Assembly: GCA_963719485.1 (NCBI GenBank)
Contig: OY970387.1
Coordinates: forward strand, 3,472,001 to 3,536,000
From: Bog-473 sp963719485
GTDB taxonomy: Bacteria > Actinomycetota > Acidimicrobiia > Acidimicrobiales > RAAP-2
DNA length: 64,000 bases
Direction of reading: 5' to 3'
Position numbers and translations under genes: made by a program. Below the pieces are notes generated by a model. The model had not been told where the DNA came from and did no database searches. It worked only from the letters and a program-made list of their open reading frames with translations. Position 1 is the stretch's first letter; each line of letters begins with the position of its first letter. This document shows, one piece after another, positions 47,725 to 56,304 of this stretch.

Positions 47725-47739
47725 GTACCAGATGGTACA
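47724..47739. promoter_or_regulatory. Palindromic operator, TetR candidate site
   Basis: TGTACCA-GA-TGGTACA is a perfect seven-base inverted repeat. It overlaps the tetR start, the minus-strand -10 box TACCAT (47737-47732) and the plus-strand TACACT (47736-47741), so a bound repressor would block both promoters. Confidence 0.8.
47732..47737 (-). promoter_or_regulatory. -10 box (TACCAT) of tetR
   Basis: TACCAT on the minus strand ends seven bases before the tetR ATG, inside the operator. Confidence 0.4.
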
Positions 47740-47771
47740 CTATGCGGAGACGGACCGAGAGGAGGGCAGCG

Positions 47772-48215
47772 ATGGCCCTGCAGGTGATCGACCAGACGGC
47801 CACGACGGGCGCAGACCCGGCGTCGGTGTACCACCTCCTCGCCGACGGCTCCACCTGGCCGGACTGGTCGCCGATCGACACCTTCGAGCTGCTCGAACCG
47901 GGCGCAGGGACACCCGAGGGTCTGGGCGCGGTGCGGCTGTTCACCACCGGACGCCACCGGAGCCGCGAGCGGGTGGTGGAGTGCCGGCCCTACGCGGTCT
48001 TCTCCTACGCCCTGGAGCAGGGTCTGCCGCTGCAGGACTACAAGGCGGTCATCACGCTGACGCCCGCGGGCGGCAGCACCAGTATCAACTGGCACTCGAC
48101 CTTCCGACCCAAGGTGCCCGGCACGGGCTGGCTCTATCGCCGCGAGCTGGGCAAGTTCATCCGCCAGACCGTGGAAGGACTGGCCGTCGCGGCAGAGATG
48201 GCGCGCCCTTCCTAG
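47772..48215 (+). CDS. SRPBCC (START/polyketide-cyclase-like) family protein
   Basis: The 147-residue product fits the SRPBCC helix-grip fold: ALQVIDQTATTGADPASVYHLLADGSTWPDWSPIDTFELLEPG is the standard N-terminus, followed by RERVVECRPYAVFSYALEQGLPLQDYKAVITLTP and a C-terminal long helix. Such proteins bind hydrophobic ligands or act as small aromatases or cyclases. ATG at 47772 follows a strong GAGGAGGG site. It is probably controlled by the divergent TetR protein through the shared palindrome. Confidence 0.82.
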   Translation: MALQVIDQTATTGADPASVYHLLADGSTWPDWSPIDTFELLEPGAGTPEGLGAVRLFTTGRHRSRERVVECRPYAVFSYALEQGLPLQDYKAVITLTPAGGSTSINWHSTFRPKVPGTGWLYRRELGKFIRQTVEGLAVAAEMARPS

Positions 48216-48349
48216 CTCAGGTGGTGGATCAGGTCGTGCCCGCCGTTGGCGTTCCGAACACGACGGTGCCGACGGTGTCCCCCAGGGCGTCGGGGTCTCC
48301 CCGAGCGAGCGCAGATCCCAGAAGGCACTGCTGATGCGTCAGCCTTTTC

Positions 48350-48369
48350 GTGAGCTGAGGTGAGCTGAG
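48350..48369. repeat. Two tandem 10-base repeats in a gene-free stretch
   Basis: GTGAGCTGAG occurs twice in tandem inside the 272-base stretch 48216-48487, which otherwise shows only a weak TAGTCT -10-like box at 48428-48433. No gene is seen there. Confidence 0.5.
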
Positions 48370-48487
48370 CGGGGCGAGCCATCACGGTGGTCCGCCACGC
48401 TGATGGCTGCCTCCGCGCCGGCGGCGGTAGTCTCCGCGCGGTGCAGCGGACGTCTACCACCAGCTCTTACGGGGAACGCTGATCCGC

Positions 48488-50347
48488 ATGCCCGGCATGG
48501 GCGGTGCGCCACAGAGCGGCAACTCGGTCGTCGTCTCCGCGTTCCATTCCGAGCTGTTCCACCAGCTTTTGGTGGTGCTCCTGATCGGAGCGGTCTGCGC
48601 GATCGCCTTCAACGTCATTCGGACCGTGCAGTACCGGCAGCTCAGAGCTCAGGGCGTGGCCACCACCGTCGTGGCGGTCGACGCGACGCCCGAGCCGGTC
48701 GCTCGGAGGGTGCTGCGCATCGGCTTCGGCGGTCTCTGGATCCTCGACGGACTCCTGCAACTGCAGTCGGCGATGCCCCTGGGGCTCCCGTCGAACGTGA
48801 TCCAACCCTCGGCGGCCGCGTCGCCGCAGTGGGTCCAGCACCTGGTCAATTCCGGCGTGAGCATCTGGACCAACCATCCGATCCAGGCTGCTTCGTCGGC
48901 GGTGTGGATCCAGCTCGGTCTCGGCCTCTGGCTGCTCGTGGCCCCGCGGGGGCGGTGGTCACGGTTGGGTGGGGTGGCCAGCGCCGGCTGGGGCCTGGTC
49001 GTGTGGATCTTCGGCGAGGCGTTCGGGGGCATCTTTGCCCCCGGGGCGACGTGGCTGTTCGGCACGCCGGGAGCGGTGCTGTTCTATTGCCTCGGCGGGC
49101 TCCTGGTGGCGCTGCCCGAGCGATCCTTCATGACGCCGCGCCTCGGGCGCCGCATCCTGACGGTGGGCGGAGTGTTCCTGGTCGGCATGGCGGTGCTGCA
49201 GGCGTGGCCGGGGCGGGGATTCTGGCAGGGCCGAGGCGGCACCCTGCCGTCCATGGTCGGCGAGATGTCGCGGACGTCGCAGCCCGGATTCCTCTCGTCG
49301 TGGGTGGCATCGTTCGCCTCCTTTGACGAAGCCCACGGGTGGGCCGTCAATCTGTTCGCGGTCGTCGCCCTGGTCGCCATCGGAGGCCTGCTGATCAGCG
49401 GCCGCCGCCGGGCCGTCCTCGGGGGGATCGGCGCGCTGGTCGTGCTCTGCCTGGCCGACTGGGTGCTGGTGGAAGACCTCGGGTTCTTCGGCGGGTTGGG
49501 CACCGACCCGAACTCCATGTTGCCGATGGCGCTGATCTTCGTCGCGGGGTACCTGGCCGCGTTCAGGGTGCCGGTCGAGGCCGACGCCCTACAGCGCGCC
49601 GGGGTCGGGGCCGGGGCCGGGGCGACGGCGGACGCCTTGGCGGCGACCCCTGATCCGCGGCCGGGCACGGTGTGGTTGCGGCGCGCGACCCCCTCGTACG
49701 TGCTGCGCTCGTTCGCTGCCCTGGCGGCTCTGGCTGTGGTGGTGATCGGCGCGGCTCCCATGGGTGCGGCTGCGGTCAGCCAAAGCACCGATCCGATCCT
49801 CAGCGAGGCACTGGACGGGACGCCCAACTCGCTGAACTCGCCAGCCCCGCCGTTCGCGCTGACCGACCAGTACGGCCGCCCGGTCAGCCTGGAGAGCCTG
49901 CACGGGCACACGGTCGCGCTGACCTTCCTCGATCCGGTCTGTACGACCGACTGTCCGCTCATTGCGCAGGAGTTCCGCCAGGCGGACCAGCAGCTCTCGG
50001 GCCAGGGGGCGGCCGTTGACTTCGTGGCCATCGTGGCGAACCCGATCTACCGCTCGGCCACCTTCACCAACGCCTTCGACCGCCAGGAGGGGCTGACCCA
50101 CCTGGCCAACTGGTACTACCTCACGGGCTCGCTGTCGGCGCTCCGGCACGTCTGGGACTCCTACGGCGTGCTCGTGAACGCGGGGACGGCCGGGGCGATG
50201 GTGGCGCACAGCGACCTGGCCTTCGTGATCGACCCGCAAGGTCGAGAACGCGACGCTCTCATCGACGAACCCGGGCCCACGCAGTCCTACGCGTCGTCGT
50301 TCTCCTCCTTGCTCCTGAGCCGCATCGAAGACGTCGTCCATTCGTGA
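48488..50347 (+). CDS. Polytopic membrane protein fused to a SCO1/SenC domain
   Basis: The 619-residue protein has a run of eight or so predicted membrane segments (for example LLVVLLIGAVCAIAFNVI, VWIQLGLGLWLLVAP, GAVLFYCLGGLLVAL, VLGGIGALVVLCLADWVLV) and then, from about residue 455, a SCO1-type domain: FALTDQYGRPVSLESLHG, FLDPVCTTDCPLIAQEF with copper ligands C485 and C489, and a later His in VAHSDLAFVIDP. SCO proteins deliver copper to the CuA site of cytochrome oxidase, so its place upstream of ctaG and coxB fits. The fusion itself is unusual. The start is ATG 48488. Confidence 0.8.
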   Translation: MPGMGGAPQSGNSVVVSAFHSELFHQLLVVLLIGAVCAIAFNVIRTVQYRQLRAQGVATTVVAVDATPEPVARRVLRIGFGGLWILDGLLQLQSAMPLGLPSNVIQPSAAASPQWVQHLVNSGVSIWTNHPIQAASSAVWIQLGLGLWLLVAPRGRWSRLGGVASAGWGLVVWIFGEAFGGIFAPGATWLFGTPGAVLFYCLGGLLVALPERSFMTPRLGRRILTVGGVFLVGMAVLQAWPGRGFWQGRGGTLPSMVGEMSRTSQPGFLSSWVASFASFDEAHGWAVNLFAVVALVAIGGLLISGRRRAVLGGIGALVVLCLADWVLVEDLGFFGGLGTDPNSMLPMALIFVAGYLAAFRVPVEADALQRAGVGAGAGATADALAATPDPRPGTVWLRRATPSYVLRSFAALAALAVVVIGAAPMGAAAVSQSTDPILSEALDGTPNSLNSPAPPFALTDQYGRPVSLESLHGHTVALTFLDPVCTTDCPLIAQEFRQADQQLSGQGAAVDFVAIVANPIYRSATFTNAFDRQEGLTHLANWYYLTGSLSALRHVWDSYGVLVNAGTAGAMVAHSDLAFVIDPQGRERDALIDEPGPTQSYASSFSSLLLSRIEDVVHS

Positions 50348-51537
50348 GGTCGGTCCTGGTCACGGTGGCCCGCCGGCTCCGTGTGGTCCAGTGGCCCATC
50401 ATCGGCGTGGCGGGCTGTGTCCTCTGGGCCGTCGTGTCTGCGCTCCCGGCTGGCGGTGCAACCGTCCCGGCGCTCCCGGCGAGCAGCGTCTCGACACCCG
50501 ACGGTTCCTGGTCGACGCTCCCGATGGGCCAGCTCTCGGAGCCGAGCAACACGTTCTGGGAGCTCTTCCACGCCGTGCCGGGATCCTCACGTTGGACGCT
50601 CGTGACGCCGGAGGGGACGGCCGACAACGGCGGACTGGTTGCGGGCGTTTCGGGTGATTCGATCGCCGCCGGCGTGCTCCCGAGCGCGTTCCTCCGTTTC
50701 TCGCCTCTGTCCGCGAGCAGTGATGGGGGCTCGTCCTGGAATCCTGTCTTCCTCCCGGGCGCCCTGGCGAGGTTGGCCGATGCACTGGCGATCGGGAGGT
50801 CCGGCACCCCCGTCGGGCTCGCCGTCCTCCGCGGCGGCACGGTCTTGGGCGCGGCCACGAGCTTCGGTTCCTGGGCGCCACTGGTCTCGGTCGCCGCGCT
50901 CCGCAGGGCTGCGCCCTCGTGTGCTGTCTCGGCGATCGCCGCAGTGGCGTTCTCGTCCACCGGCGCACCGCTCGTCGCCACCGGCTGCGAACGCGGTGCA
51001 CGCGTGGGCCTGTTCAGCCAGACCGACGGGTCGTGGCACTTGGTGGGCCCCACCGTGGCCGCCGGTCCCGGGAGCGGAGCAACGGGCGTCTTGCGGCTGG
51101 AGACGTCCGGTGGCGTGACGACGCTGCTCGCCACGGTGGGCGGGGCGGGGCACGCGGTGCTTGAAGTCGCGTGGGCGCAGAATGATTCCGTCTGGACCCT
51201 GTCGGCCCCGCTTCCCGTACCGAGAGCCGGCTCGGTCCGCGCCAGCGCCGTCGGGGCCGACGGGCGGGTCGCGGTCCTGATCGGCACGCCGAAGTCCAAG
51301 CGGACCGTCTTCGAGGTGGGACCGGGTGGAGGAGCCTGGTCCTCGCTGCCGCCGCCGCCCTCCGGGGCGGCGGCACTCGCCCTCCCCGGCGACACGCCGA
51401 CCGTGGATGCCCCACCGGTCGACGTCTTCAGTGTCAACGGGAGCGCACTGCGCGTCTTCGAACTCACCCCGTCTGGAGCCTCCTGGAGCCGGGTGCAGAC
51501 AACCAAGGTGCCCATCTCCTACGGCTCGTCTTCGTAG
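50344..51537 (+). CDS. Exported protein of unknown function, propeller-like
   Basis: The 397-residue protein starts with an export signal or membrane anchor (VVQWPIIGVAGCVLWAVVSALPAGGA). The rest is Gly/Ser/Thr-rich with repeated WS and SDGGSSW-type elements (SSDGGSSWNPVF, ATSFGSWAPL, SQTDGSWHLVGP, VWTLSAPLPVP), suggestive of a beta-propeller of the BNR/sialidase type. GTG at 50344 overlaps the SCO1 fusion gene by four bases. Function unknown; placement suggests a link to oxidase assembly or electron supply. Confidence 0.7.
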   Translation: MRSVLVTVARRLRVVQWPIIGVAGCVLWAVVSALPAGGATVPALPASSVSTPDGSWSTLPMGQLSEPSNTFWELFHAVPGSSRWTLVTPEGTADNGGLVAGVSGDSIAAGVLPSAFLRFSPLSASSDGGSSWNPVFLPGALARLADALAIGRSGTPVGLAVLRGGTVLGAATSFGSWAPLVSVAALRRAAPSCAVSAIAAVAFSSTGAPLVATGCERGARVGLFSQTDGSWHLVGPTVAAGPGSGATGVLRLETSGGVTTLLATVGGAGHAVLEVAWAQNDSVWTLSAPLPVPRAGSVRASAVGADGRVAVLIGTPKSKRTVFEVGPGGGAWSSLPPPPSGAAALALPGDTPTVDAPPVDVFSVNGSALRVFELTPSGASWSRVQTTKVPISYGSSS

Positions 51538-51587
51538 CCGACGGGCGCTACCGTGACGCGCAGGCGCACAAGGGACGGATCCGCCCG

Positions 51588-52505
51588 GTGAACTACCTCG
51601 TCGACAACTGGAGCTTCGACCCCTTCGTGGTGGTCGTGGCGGTCATCGTGATCGTCAACGAGCTCGGCCTCGCCAATCTGCGCCGCCGCTCGATCCCGGA
51701 GCGGAGCCGGAGCCGGCGCCTCCGGTCACTCTTTTTCTACGGCGGGCTCGCCCTTCTCCTCATCGCGGTCACCTCACCCATCGACTACTGGGCGGACGAC
51801 TACTTCTTCGTGCACATGATCGAGCACATCCTGATCGGCTTCTTCGCTCCGATCCTCATCGTCGCGGGGGCCCCGTGGCTGCCGCTCCTCCACGGTCTGC
51901 CGGTTGGACCGCGGCGACGGCTCATCCGCTCCGTTCTCCTCGGACGCTTTTCCCAGCCGCTGAGGGCGGTCGGGCGGTTCGCTCTCAACCCGTGGACGGC
52001 TCTGATCTCGTTCAACCTGGTGATGGTTCTCTGGCACCTCCCGGCGCTCTTCGACGCCGCGCAGGAGAACCTGACAGTTCACATCTGGCTGATGCACGCC
52101 AGCTTCTTCGTCACCGGGGTCCTGTTCTGGCTGCAGATCATCAAGTCGTACCCCTTCCGGCTGAAGGCATCTCCGCTCTGGCAGGTCGGCGCCATCCTCT
52201 CGACCAACGTCGCGATGTTCGTGATGGCCATGTCGCTCTCGCTCTTCACTGCGGGAAGCTGGTACGCGGTCTACGCCCATGTACCGAGCGTCACGCTGTC
52301 GCCCTTCGCCGACCAGCAGATCGGCGCCGCCATCCTGTGGATCTGCGGTGACTTCTGGGCGGTGCCCGCACTTGCGGTGACCATCCGGCGCGCCATCGAG
52401 AGCGAAGGGGGCTTCTCGCTGGGGGTGGATCGGTTGTTCCACCGTGACCCGGGACCTCCCCTCGAAGCTTTCCGGGCCTCGAGTGATCGGGCCGGCCAGG
52501 GCTGA
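51588..52505 (+). CDS. ctaG: CtaG-like cytochrome c oxidase assembly protein
   Basis: The 305-residue membrane protein matches caa3-type CtaG: RSLFFYGGLALLLIAVTSPIDYWADDYFFVHMIEHILIGFFAPILIVAGAPW, then SFNLVMVLWHLPALFDAAQENLTVHIWLMHASFFVTGVLFWLQI and FADQQIGAAILWICGDFWAVPALAV. It is thought to help insert copper into the oxidase. GTG at 51588 has AAGGGACGG just upstream, and a TACCGT box at 51549-51554 could start a separate transcript. Confidence 0.9.
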   Translation: MNYLVDNWSFDPFVVVVAVIVIVNELGLANLRRRSIPERSRSRRLRSLFFYGGLALLLIAVTSPIDYWADDYFFVHMIEHILIGFFAPILIVAGAPWLPLLHGLPVGPRRRLIRSVLLGRFSQPLRAVGRFALNPWTALISFNLVMVLWHLPALFDAAQENLTVHIWLMHASFFVTGVLFWLQIIKSYPFRLKASPLWQVGAILSTNVAMFVMAMSLSLFTAGSWYAVYAHVPSVTLSPFADQQIGAAILWICGDFWAVPALAVTIRRAIESEGGFSLGVDRLFHRDPGPPLEAFRASSDRAGQG

Positions 52506-52509
52506 CTCC

Positions 52510-52528
52510 GCCGGATCCGGCCGGTTTT
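52510..52528 (+). terminator. Weak intrinsic terminator after ctaG
   Basis: A GC-only palindrome (GCCGGATCCGGC) is followed a few bases later by TTTT. It lies five bases after the ctaG stop and before a new promoter. Confidence 0.4.
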
Positions 52529-52559
52529 CAGGGGAAACACAGCCATTGCTCAGAAATGG

Positions 52560-52588
52560 TTGACTCGGAAGCAACGGAACCGTAACGT
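52560..52588 (+). promoter_or_regulatory. Promoter of the cupredoxin-coxBAC operon
   Basis: TTGACT (52560-52565), 17 bases, then TAACGT (52583-52588) is a good actinobacterial promoter. The leader contains a short CCCC-TGATC-GGGG hairpin at 52599-52611. Confidence 0.6.
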
Positions 52589-52650
52589 CCCCTCAACCCC
52601 CCTGATCGGGGTGCAGGGGGTCACACGGAGACGTCTACCGGGAGGGGCTG

Positions 52651-53319
52651 ATGAGCCTGGCGTGGAAGGTGGCCGTGACGGCTGTCCTCTTTGCCGTTTG
52701 CGCGGTGGCGGCCGTCGTTCTCATCGTCAACCTCCTCGGTACGCCTCCCACGGTCGACTTCACCTCCCAGTCGTCGGGCCAGCCGGTGAACATCACATTG
52801 CAGGCGGTAGGAGCCTTTGGGTCGGGCAACCATCCGGACTGGGTTTCGTACCTCGTCCAGTCGCCGCAGGGTCAGTGGGTCCACACGACGGTGTTCCAGG
52901 TCCCCGAGCACACCCGCCTCAATGTCACGATCGTCAACTACGACTCCGGCAGCCCACTGCGCAACCAGCAGCTCGGCCAGGTGACCGGTACGGCAGGCAA
53001 CGTGGCGACGCTCAACGGCAAGCTGTTCCGCGTGCTCAATTCCAATGCCGGGAACGGCGTCGGGCACACCTTCACCATCCCTTCCATCGGCGTCAACGTG
53101 CCGCTCTACGCCAATAACGGGAACGCCAACCTGTGTGCGGCGGCGCCGTGCACCCTGAGCTCACCGCACCAGGTCATCCGGTTCTCCTTCACCACCCCTG
53201 GACCCGGCGACTACCGCTGGCAGTGCTTCGTCCCGTGTGGGTCGGGATGGCTCTTCGGCAATGGGGGCCCCATGTCCACGCTGGGCTACATGGGCGGCTT
53301 CATGAAGGTGGTCGCATGA
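52651..53319 (+). CDS. Membrane-anchored cupredoxin-like protein
   Basis: The 222-residue protein has an N-terminal membrane anchor (VAVTAVLFAVCAVAAVVLIVNLL) and an extracellular beta domain ending like a cupredoxin or CuA domain: GVGHTFTIPSIGVNVPLY with a possible first copper His, and DYRWQCFVPCGSGWLFGNGGPM with two cysteines three residues apart and a later Met. The second His of a CuA site is absent after the Cys pair. ATG at 52651 follows GGGAGGGG. It overlaps coxB by four bases, so it is part of the oxidase operon and may be an electron donor or copper carrier. Confidence 0.78.
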   Translation: MSLAWKVAVTAVLFAVCAVAAVVLIVNLLGTPPTVDFTSQSSGQPVNITLQAVGAFGSGNHPDWVSYLVQSPQGQWVHTTVFQVPEHTRLNVTIVNYDSGSPLRNQQLGQVTGTAGNVATLNGKLFRVLNSNAGNGVGHTFTIPSIGVNVPLYANNGNANLCAAAPCTLSSPHQVIRFSFTTPGPGDYRWQCFVPCGSGWLFGNGGPMSTLGYMGGFMKVVA

Positions 53320-54293
53320 CCGAGACGGCAGCGGCGGAGTCCGCCGCTACGCCCTCCGGACCCGAGTCGACGAGGCCGTTAGACGAGACCCATCACTGGT
53401 GGCGGCTGATCGCGATCTGGGTGGTCCTCTCGGCAATCTTGGACCCGCTGTTCTATTTCCTGGCCGGGCCGCACATCCCGCCCGGGACGATGACCGACAC
53501 CGCCCAGGGTGCACAGTTCGACTTCAACGTGCTGTTCGTCATCGCCCTGCCCGTCCTCCTGGCCGTGTGGATCTACTTCATCTACGCCTTCGTGCTGTGG
53601 CGGGCGTCGCGAGGCGGGCCCGAACCGGTCGGCGGACCGGATGCCCAGGGGCACTACGGGATCCAGCTGGGCTGGATCCTGACCACGTCGGTCATCGTGT
53701 TGTTCCTCGCCGGCTTCGGGACCTACGAGCTCGTCCAGCCCGGTGGAGCGGGGGGCGGCCAGGGGTCCAGTCCGATCTGGACCCCGACCTCCAAGACCGT
53801 CCTGCCCATTCAGGTAATCGGCCAACAGTGGAAGTTCACGTACCGGTACCCGACGTTCGGAGGCTTCGAGACCAACGAGCTGGTCGTTCCGGACAACACC
53901 ACGATTCAGTTCAACGTGACCTCGCTCGACGTCATTCACAGCTTCTGGGCCTATCAGCTCAACGTGAAGGCCGACGCCAACCCCGACTACAACAACGTCG
54001 CCTACACGACGACCCAGCAGCTCGGCTCCTTCGTCGTGCGCTGCTCCGAGCTCTGCGGCATCTGGCACGGCGCCATGTTCAACAACGGGGTGGTCGTCCG
54101 ACCACAGCAGTTCTTGTCCTGGGCCAAGACGACGGAGGCGAGACTGCGCCGGAACACCAGCCTTCTCCCGCCGTACGCGCTCACCTATACCCCCGATGCC
54201 AACGGCGCGGACGGCGGGTACTACCCGGACAACGTCGATCCGTACTCCCACGTGGAGCAGTACGGCGCTCCCCAGCCGAAGGGTGGAGGCTGA
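53316..54293 (+). CDS. coxB: Cytochrome c oxidase subunit II
   Basis: Subunit II carries the CuA centre. The 325-residue protein has two membrane helices (LIAIWVVLSAILDPLFYFL, FNVLFVIALPVLLAVWIYFIYAFVLW) with a third hydrophobic stretch (LGWILTTSVIVLFLAGFGTY) and an extracellular CuA domain: VIHSFWAYQLNVKADANPDY and the ligand motif RCSELCGIWHGAM with both Cys, His and Met. No heme c motif (CxxCH) follows, so it is not a caa3-type fused subunit. ATG at 53316 overlaps the cupredoxin stop. Confidence 0.95.
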   Translation: MTETAAAESAATPSGPESTRPLDETHHWWRLIAIWVVLSAILDPLFYFLAGPHIPPGTMTDTAQGAQFDFNVLFVIALPVLLAVWIYFIYAFVLWRASRGGPEPVGGPDAQGHYGIQLGWILTTSVIVLFLAGFGTYELVQPGGAGGGQGSSPIWTPTSKTVLPIQVIGQQWKFTYRYPTFGGFETNELVVPDNTTIQFNVTSLDVIHSFWAYQLNVKADANPDYNNVAYTTTQQLGSFVVRCSELCGIWHGAMFNNGVVVRPQQFLSWAKTTEARLRRNTSLLPPYALTYTPDANGADGGYYPDNVDPYSHVEQYGAPQPKGGG

Positions 54294-54294
54294 C

Positions 54295-56304
54295 ATGGCC
54301 ATTGACGCCACACAGGTGCCCGAGTTCGAGTACCCCGGCGAAGAGGACCTGGGCGTCCCGCCGCCGCCATCACTCCGCTCGGAGTGGCTGCGCCCCAACG
54401 TCCTGTGGGCGATGGCCGGTGGCGTCGTCGGCTACCTGATCGGCCACTGGCTGGGCAACGTCATCGCCGGCGGCTACCAGCAGACTCAGGGAGCAAACGA
54501 CCTGAACGACGTCGCCATCGTCCTCGGGTTGACCCTGGGGGTGACCGGGTGGATGGCCGGAATCGGTGGGCTGACCTACCCGCTGGCGAAGATCCTCGGC
54601 TACGAGCCCGCTCCCCAGCCCCCGCAGCGGAGCTGGGTGCGCTACTTCCGCATGACCGACGACCACAAGGTCGTCGGGTGGCAGTACGCGGTCGGGGTTC
54701 TGACGTTCCTATTCACCGGCGGGCTCCTCGCCATGCTGATCCGCACCGAGCTCCTCAGCCCGACGAACCACGTCTTCGGCCCGGGCACCTACATCGCCAT
54801 CGTCGGGGAGCACGGGACGATCATGATGATGATGGCCTCCTCGGCCGTCGTCGGCCCCCTCGGCAATTGGCTGATCCCCCTGATGATCGGGTCCAGGCGC
54901 ATGGCCTACCCGCGCGTCGAGGCCTTCTCGTTCTGGATCTTCATGGCCGGTTACCTGGTCATTCTGAGCGCGCTCTTCTTCGGCGGCTTCCCGACCGGGT
55001 GGACGGGTTACGCGCCGCTCCAGACACAGGCGGCGGGAGGGATGGACGCCTATCTGGTCGGTTTCGCCGTCATCGGGATCGGCATGATCCTCGCCGGGTT
55101 CAATTTGGCCACGACCATCATCAACTACCGGGCGCCGGGTATGACGTGGAGCCGTCTGCCGATCTTCGCCTGGGGCATCCTGGCCACCACGGCTCTCCTC
55201 ACGCTGGCCACCCCGACCCTCGTCGTCGCGGCGCTGCTCGGCGTCTTGGACCGCACCGCCCAGACAGCGTTCTTCGTGAACGAGCACGGCGGCAGCAACT
55301 TCCTGTGGCAGAACCTCTTCTGGTTCTTCGGCCATCCGGAGGTCTACATCATGGCCCTCCCCGGCTTCGGGATCGTCATGGAGATCATGCCGGTCTTCAC
55401 CCGCAAGCCCTTGTTCGCCTACAGGGTGGCGGCCGCGGGCATGCTCGGCGTGGCACTGCTGTCCTTCTTCGTCTGGCAACACCACCTGTTCCAGAGCGGC
55501 ATCAACCCGGACATGCGGCCGCTCTTCATGCTGACGACGGAGCTGATCTCGATTCCGACGGGGTTCCTCTTTCTCGTCACTCTCGGCACGCTGTGGAAAG
55601 CGAAAATCAGATTCGACACCCCGATGCTCTTCTGCCTGGGAATGCTGTTCAACTTCCTGATCGGTGGAGTGACGGGCGTGTTCCTCTCCGACGTCCCGGT
55701 CAACGTCACCGTCCACGGCAGCTTCTTCGTGCTCGCGCACTTCCACTACACGATCATGGGCGGGCTCATCTTCGCCCTCTTCGCGGGCTTCTACTTCTGG
55801 TTCCCGAAGATCACCGGCAAGACGCTGAACCGCAAGCTCAGCAAGTGGCACTTCTGGACGTTCTTCATCTTCTTCAATTGCACCTTCTTCCCGTTGTTCC
55901 TCGTGGGTTTGCTCGGCCAGCCCCGGCGCGTCTTCGAGTACGCCACGAACCTGCAGACGTTGAACGACATCTCGAGCATCAGCGCCTATTTCCTCGGCGC
56001 ATCGTTCTTCTTCTTCATCATCAACTTCGTCTGGTCGATCTACCTGACTCCGCACGAGGCGCCACCGAACCCCTGGAACTCGCTCGGCCTGGAGTGGCAG
56101 ACACCCACGCCCGTGCCCTGGTTCAACTTCGAGCACATCCCCGTCGTGCTGAACGACCCGTACCACTACGGCGAGCCCGACGCGGCGCCGGTGGCCGATC
56201 TGGGCATGGCCATGTCGGTAGCCGCTCCGGCCGGCTCGGTCGGCCGAGAGGAGCTCGGCACCGGGGCGGACGGCGACGGCGATCCACGACCCCCAATACT
56301 GTGA
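54295..56304 (+). CDS. coxA: Cytochrome c oxidase subunit I
   Basis: The catalytic heme-copper subunit. The 669-residue protein contains the low-spin heme His in GEHGTIMMM, the CuB His and cross-linked Tyr in FWFFGHPEVYIMALPG, the WQHHLFQSG pair, and the heme ligands in LAHFHYTIMGG. The Glu of the GHPEVY motif marks an A1-type proton path. About 100 residues precede the usual start and add extra hydrophobic segments (VLWAMAGGVVGYLIGHWLG, VAIVLGLTLGVTGWMAGIGGLTYPLAKILG). ATG 54295 sits just after the coxB stop, behind GGTGGAGG. Confidence 0.96.
   Translation: MAIDATQVPEFEYPGEEDLGVPPPPSLRSEWLRPNVLWAMAGGVVGYLIGHWLGNVIAGGYQQTQGANDLNDVAIVLGLTLGVTGWMAGIGGLTYPLAKILGYEPAPQPPQRSWVRYFRMTDDHKVVGWQYAVGVLTFLFTGGLLAMLIRTELLSPTNHVFGPGTYIAIVGEHGTIMMMMASSAVVGPLGNWLIPLMIGSRRMAYPRVEAFSFWIFMAGYLVILSALFFGGFPTGWTGYAPLQTQAAGGMDAYLVGFAVIGIGMILAGFNLATTIINYRAPGMTWSRLPIFAWGILATTALLTLATPTLVVAALLGVLDRTAQTAFFVNEHGGSNFLWQNLFWFFGHPEVYIMALPGFGIVMEIMPVFTRKPLFAYRVAAAGMLGVALLSFFVWQHHLFQSGINPDMRPLFMLTTELISIPTGFLFLVTLGTLWKAKIRFDTPMLFCLGMLFNFLIGGVTGVFLSDVPVNVTVHGSFFVLAHFHYTIMGGLIFALFAGFYFWFPKITGKTLNRKLSKWHFWTFFIFFNCTFFPLFLVGLLGQPRRVFEYATNLQTLNDISSISAYFLGASFFFFIINFVWSIYLTPHEAPPNPWNSLGLEWQTPTPVPWFNFEHIPVVLNDPYHYGEPDAAPVADLGMAMSVAAPAGSVGREELGTGADGDGDPRPPIL

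Noticed and set aside
48216..48487. Possible small gene in the 272-base gap
   Set aside because: Short frames exist on both strands but none has a ribosome site, family match or plausible composition.
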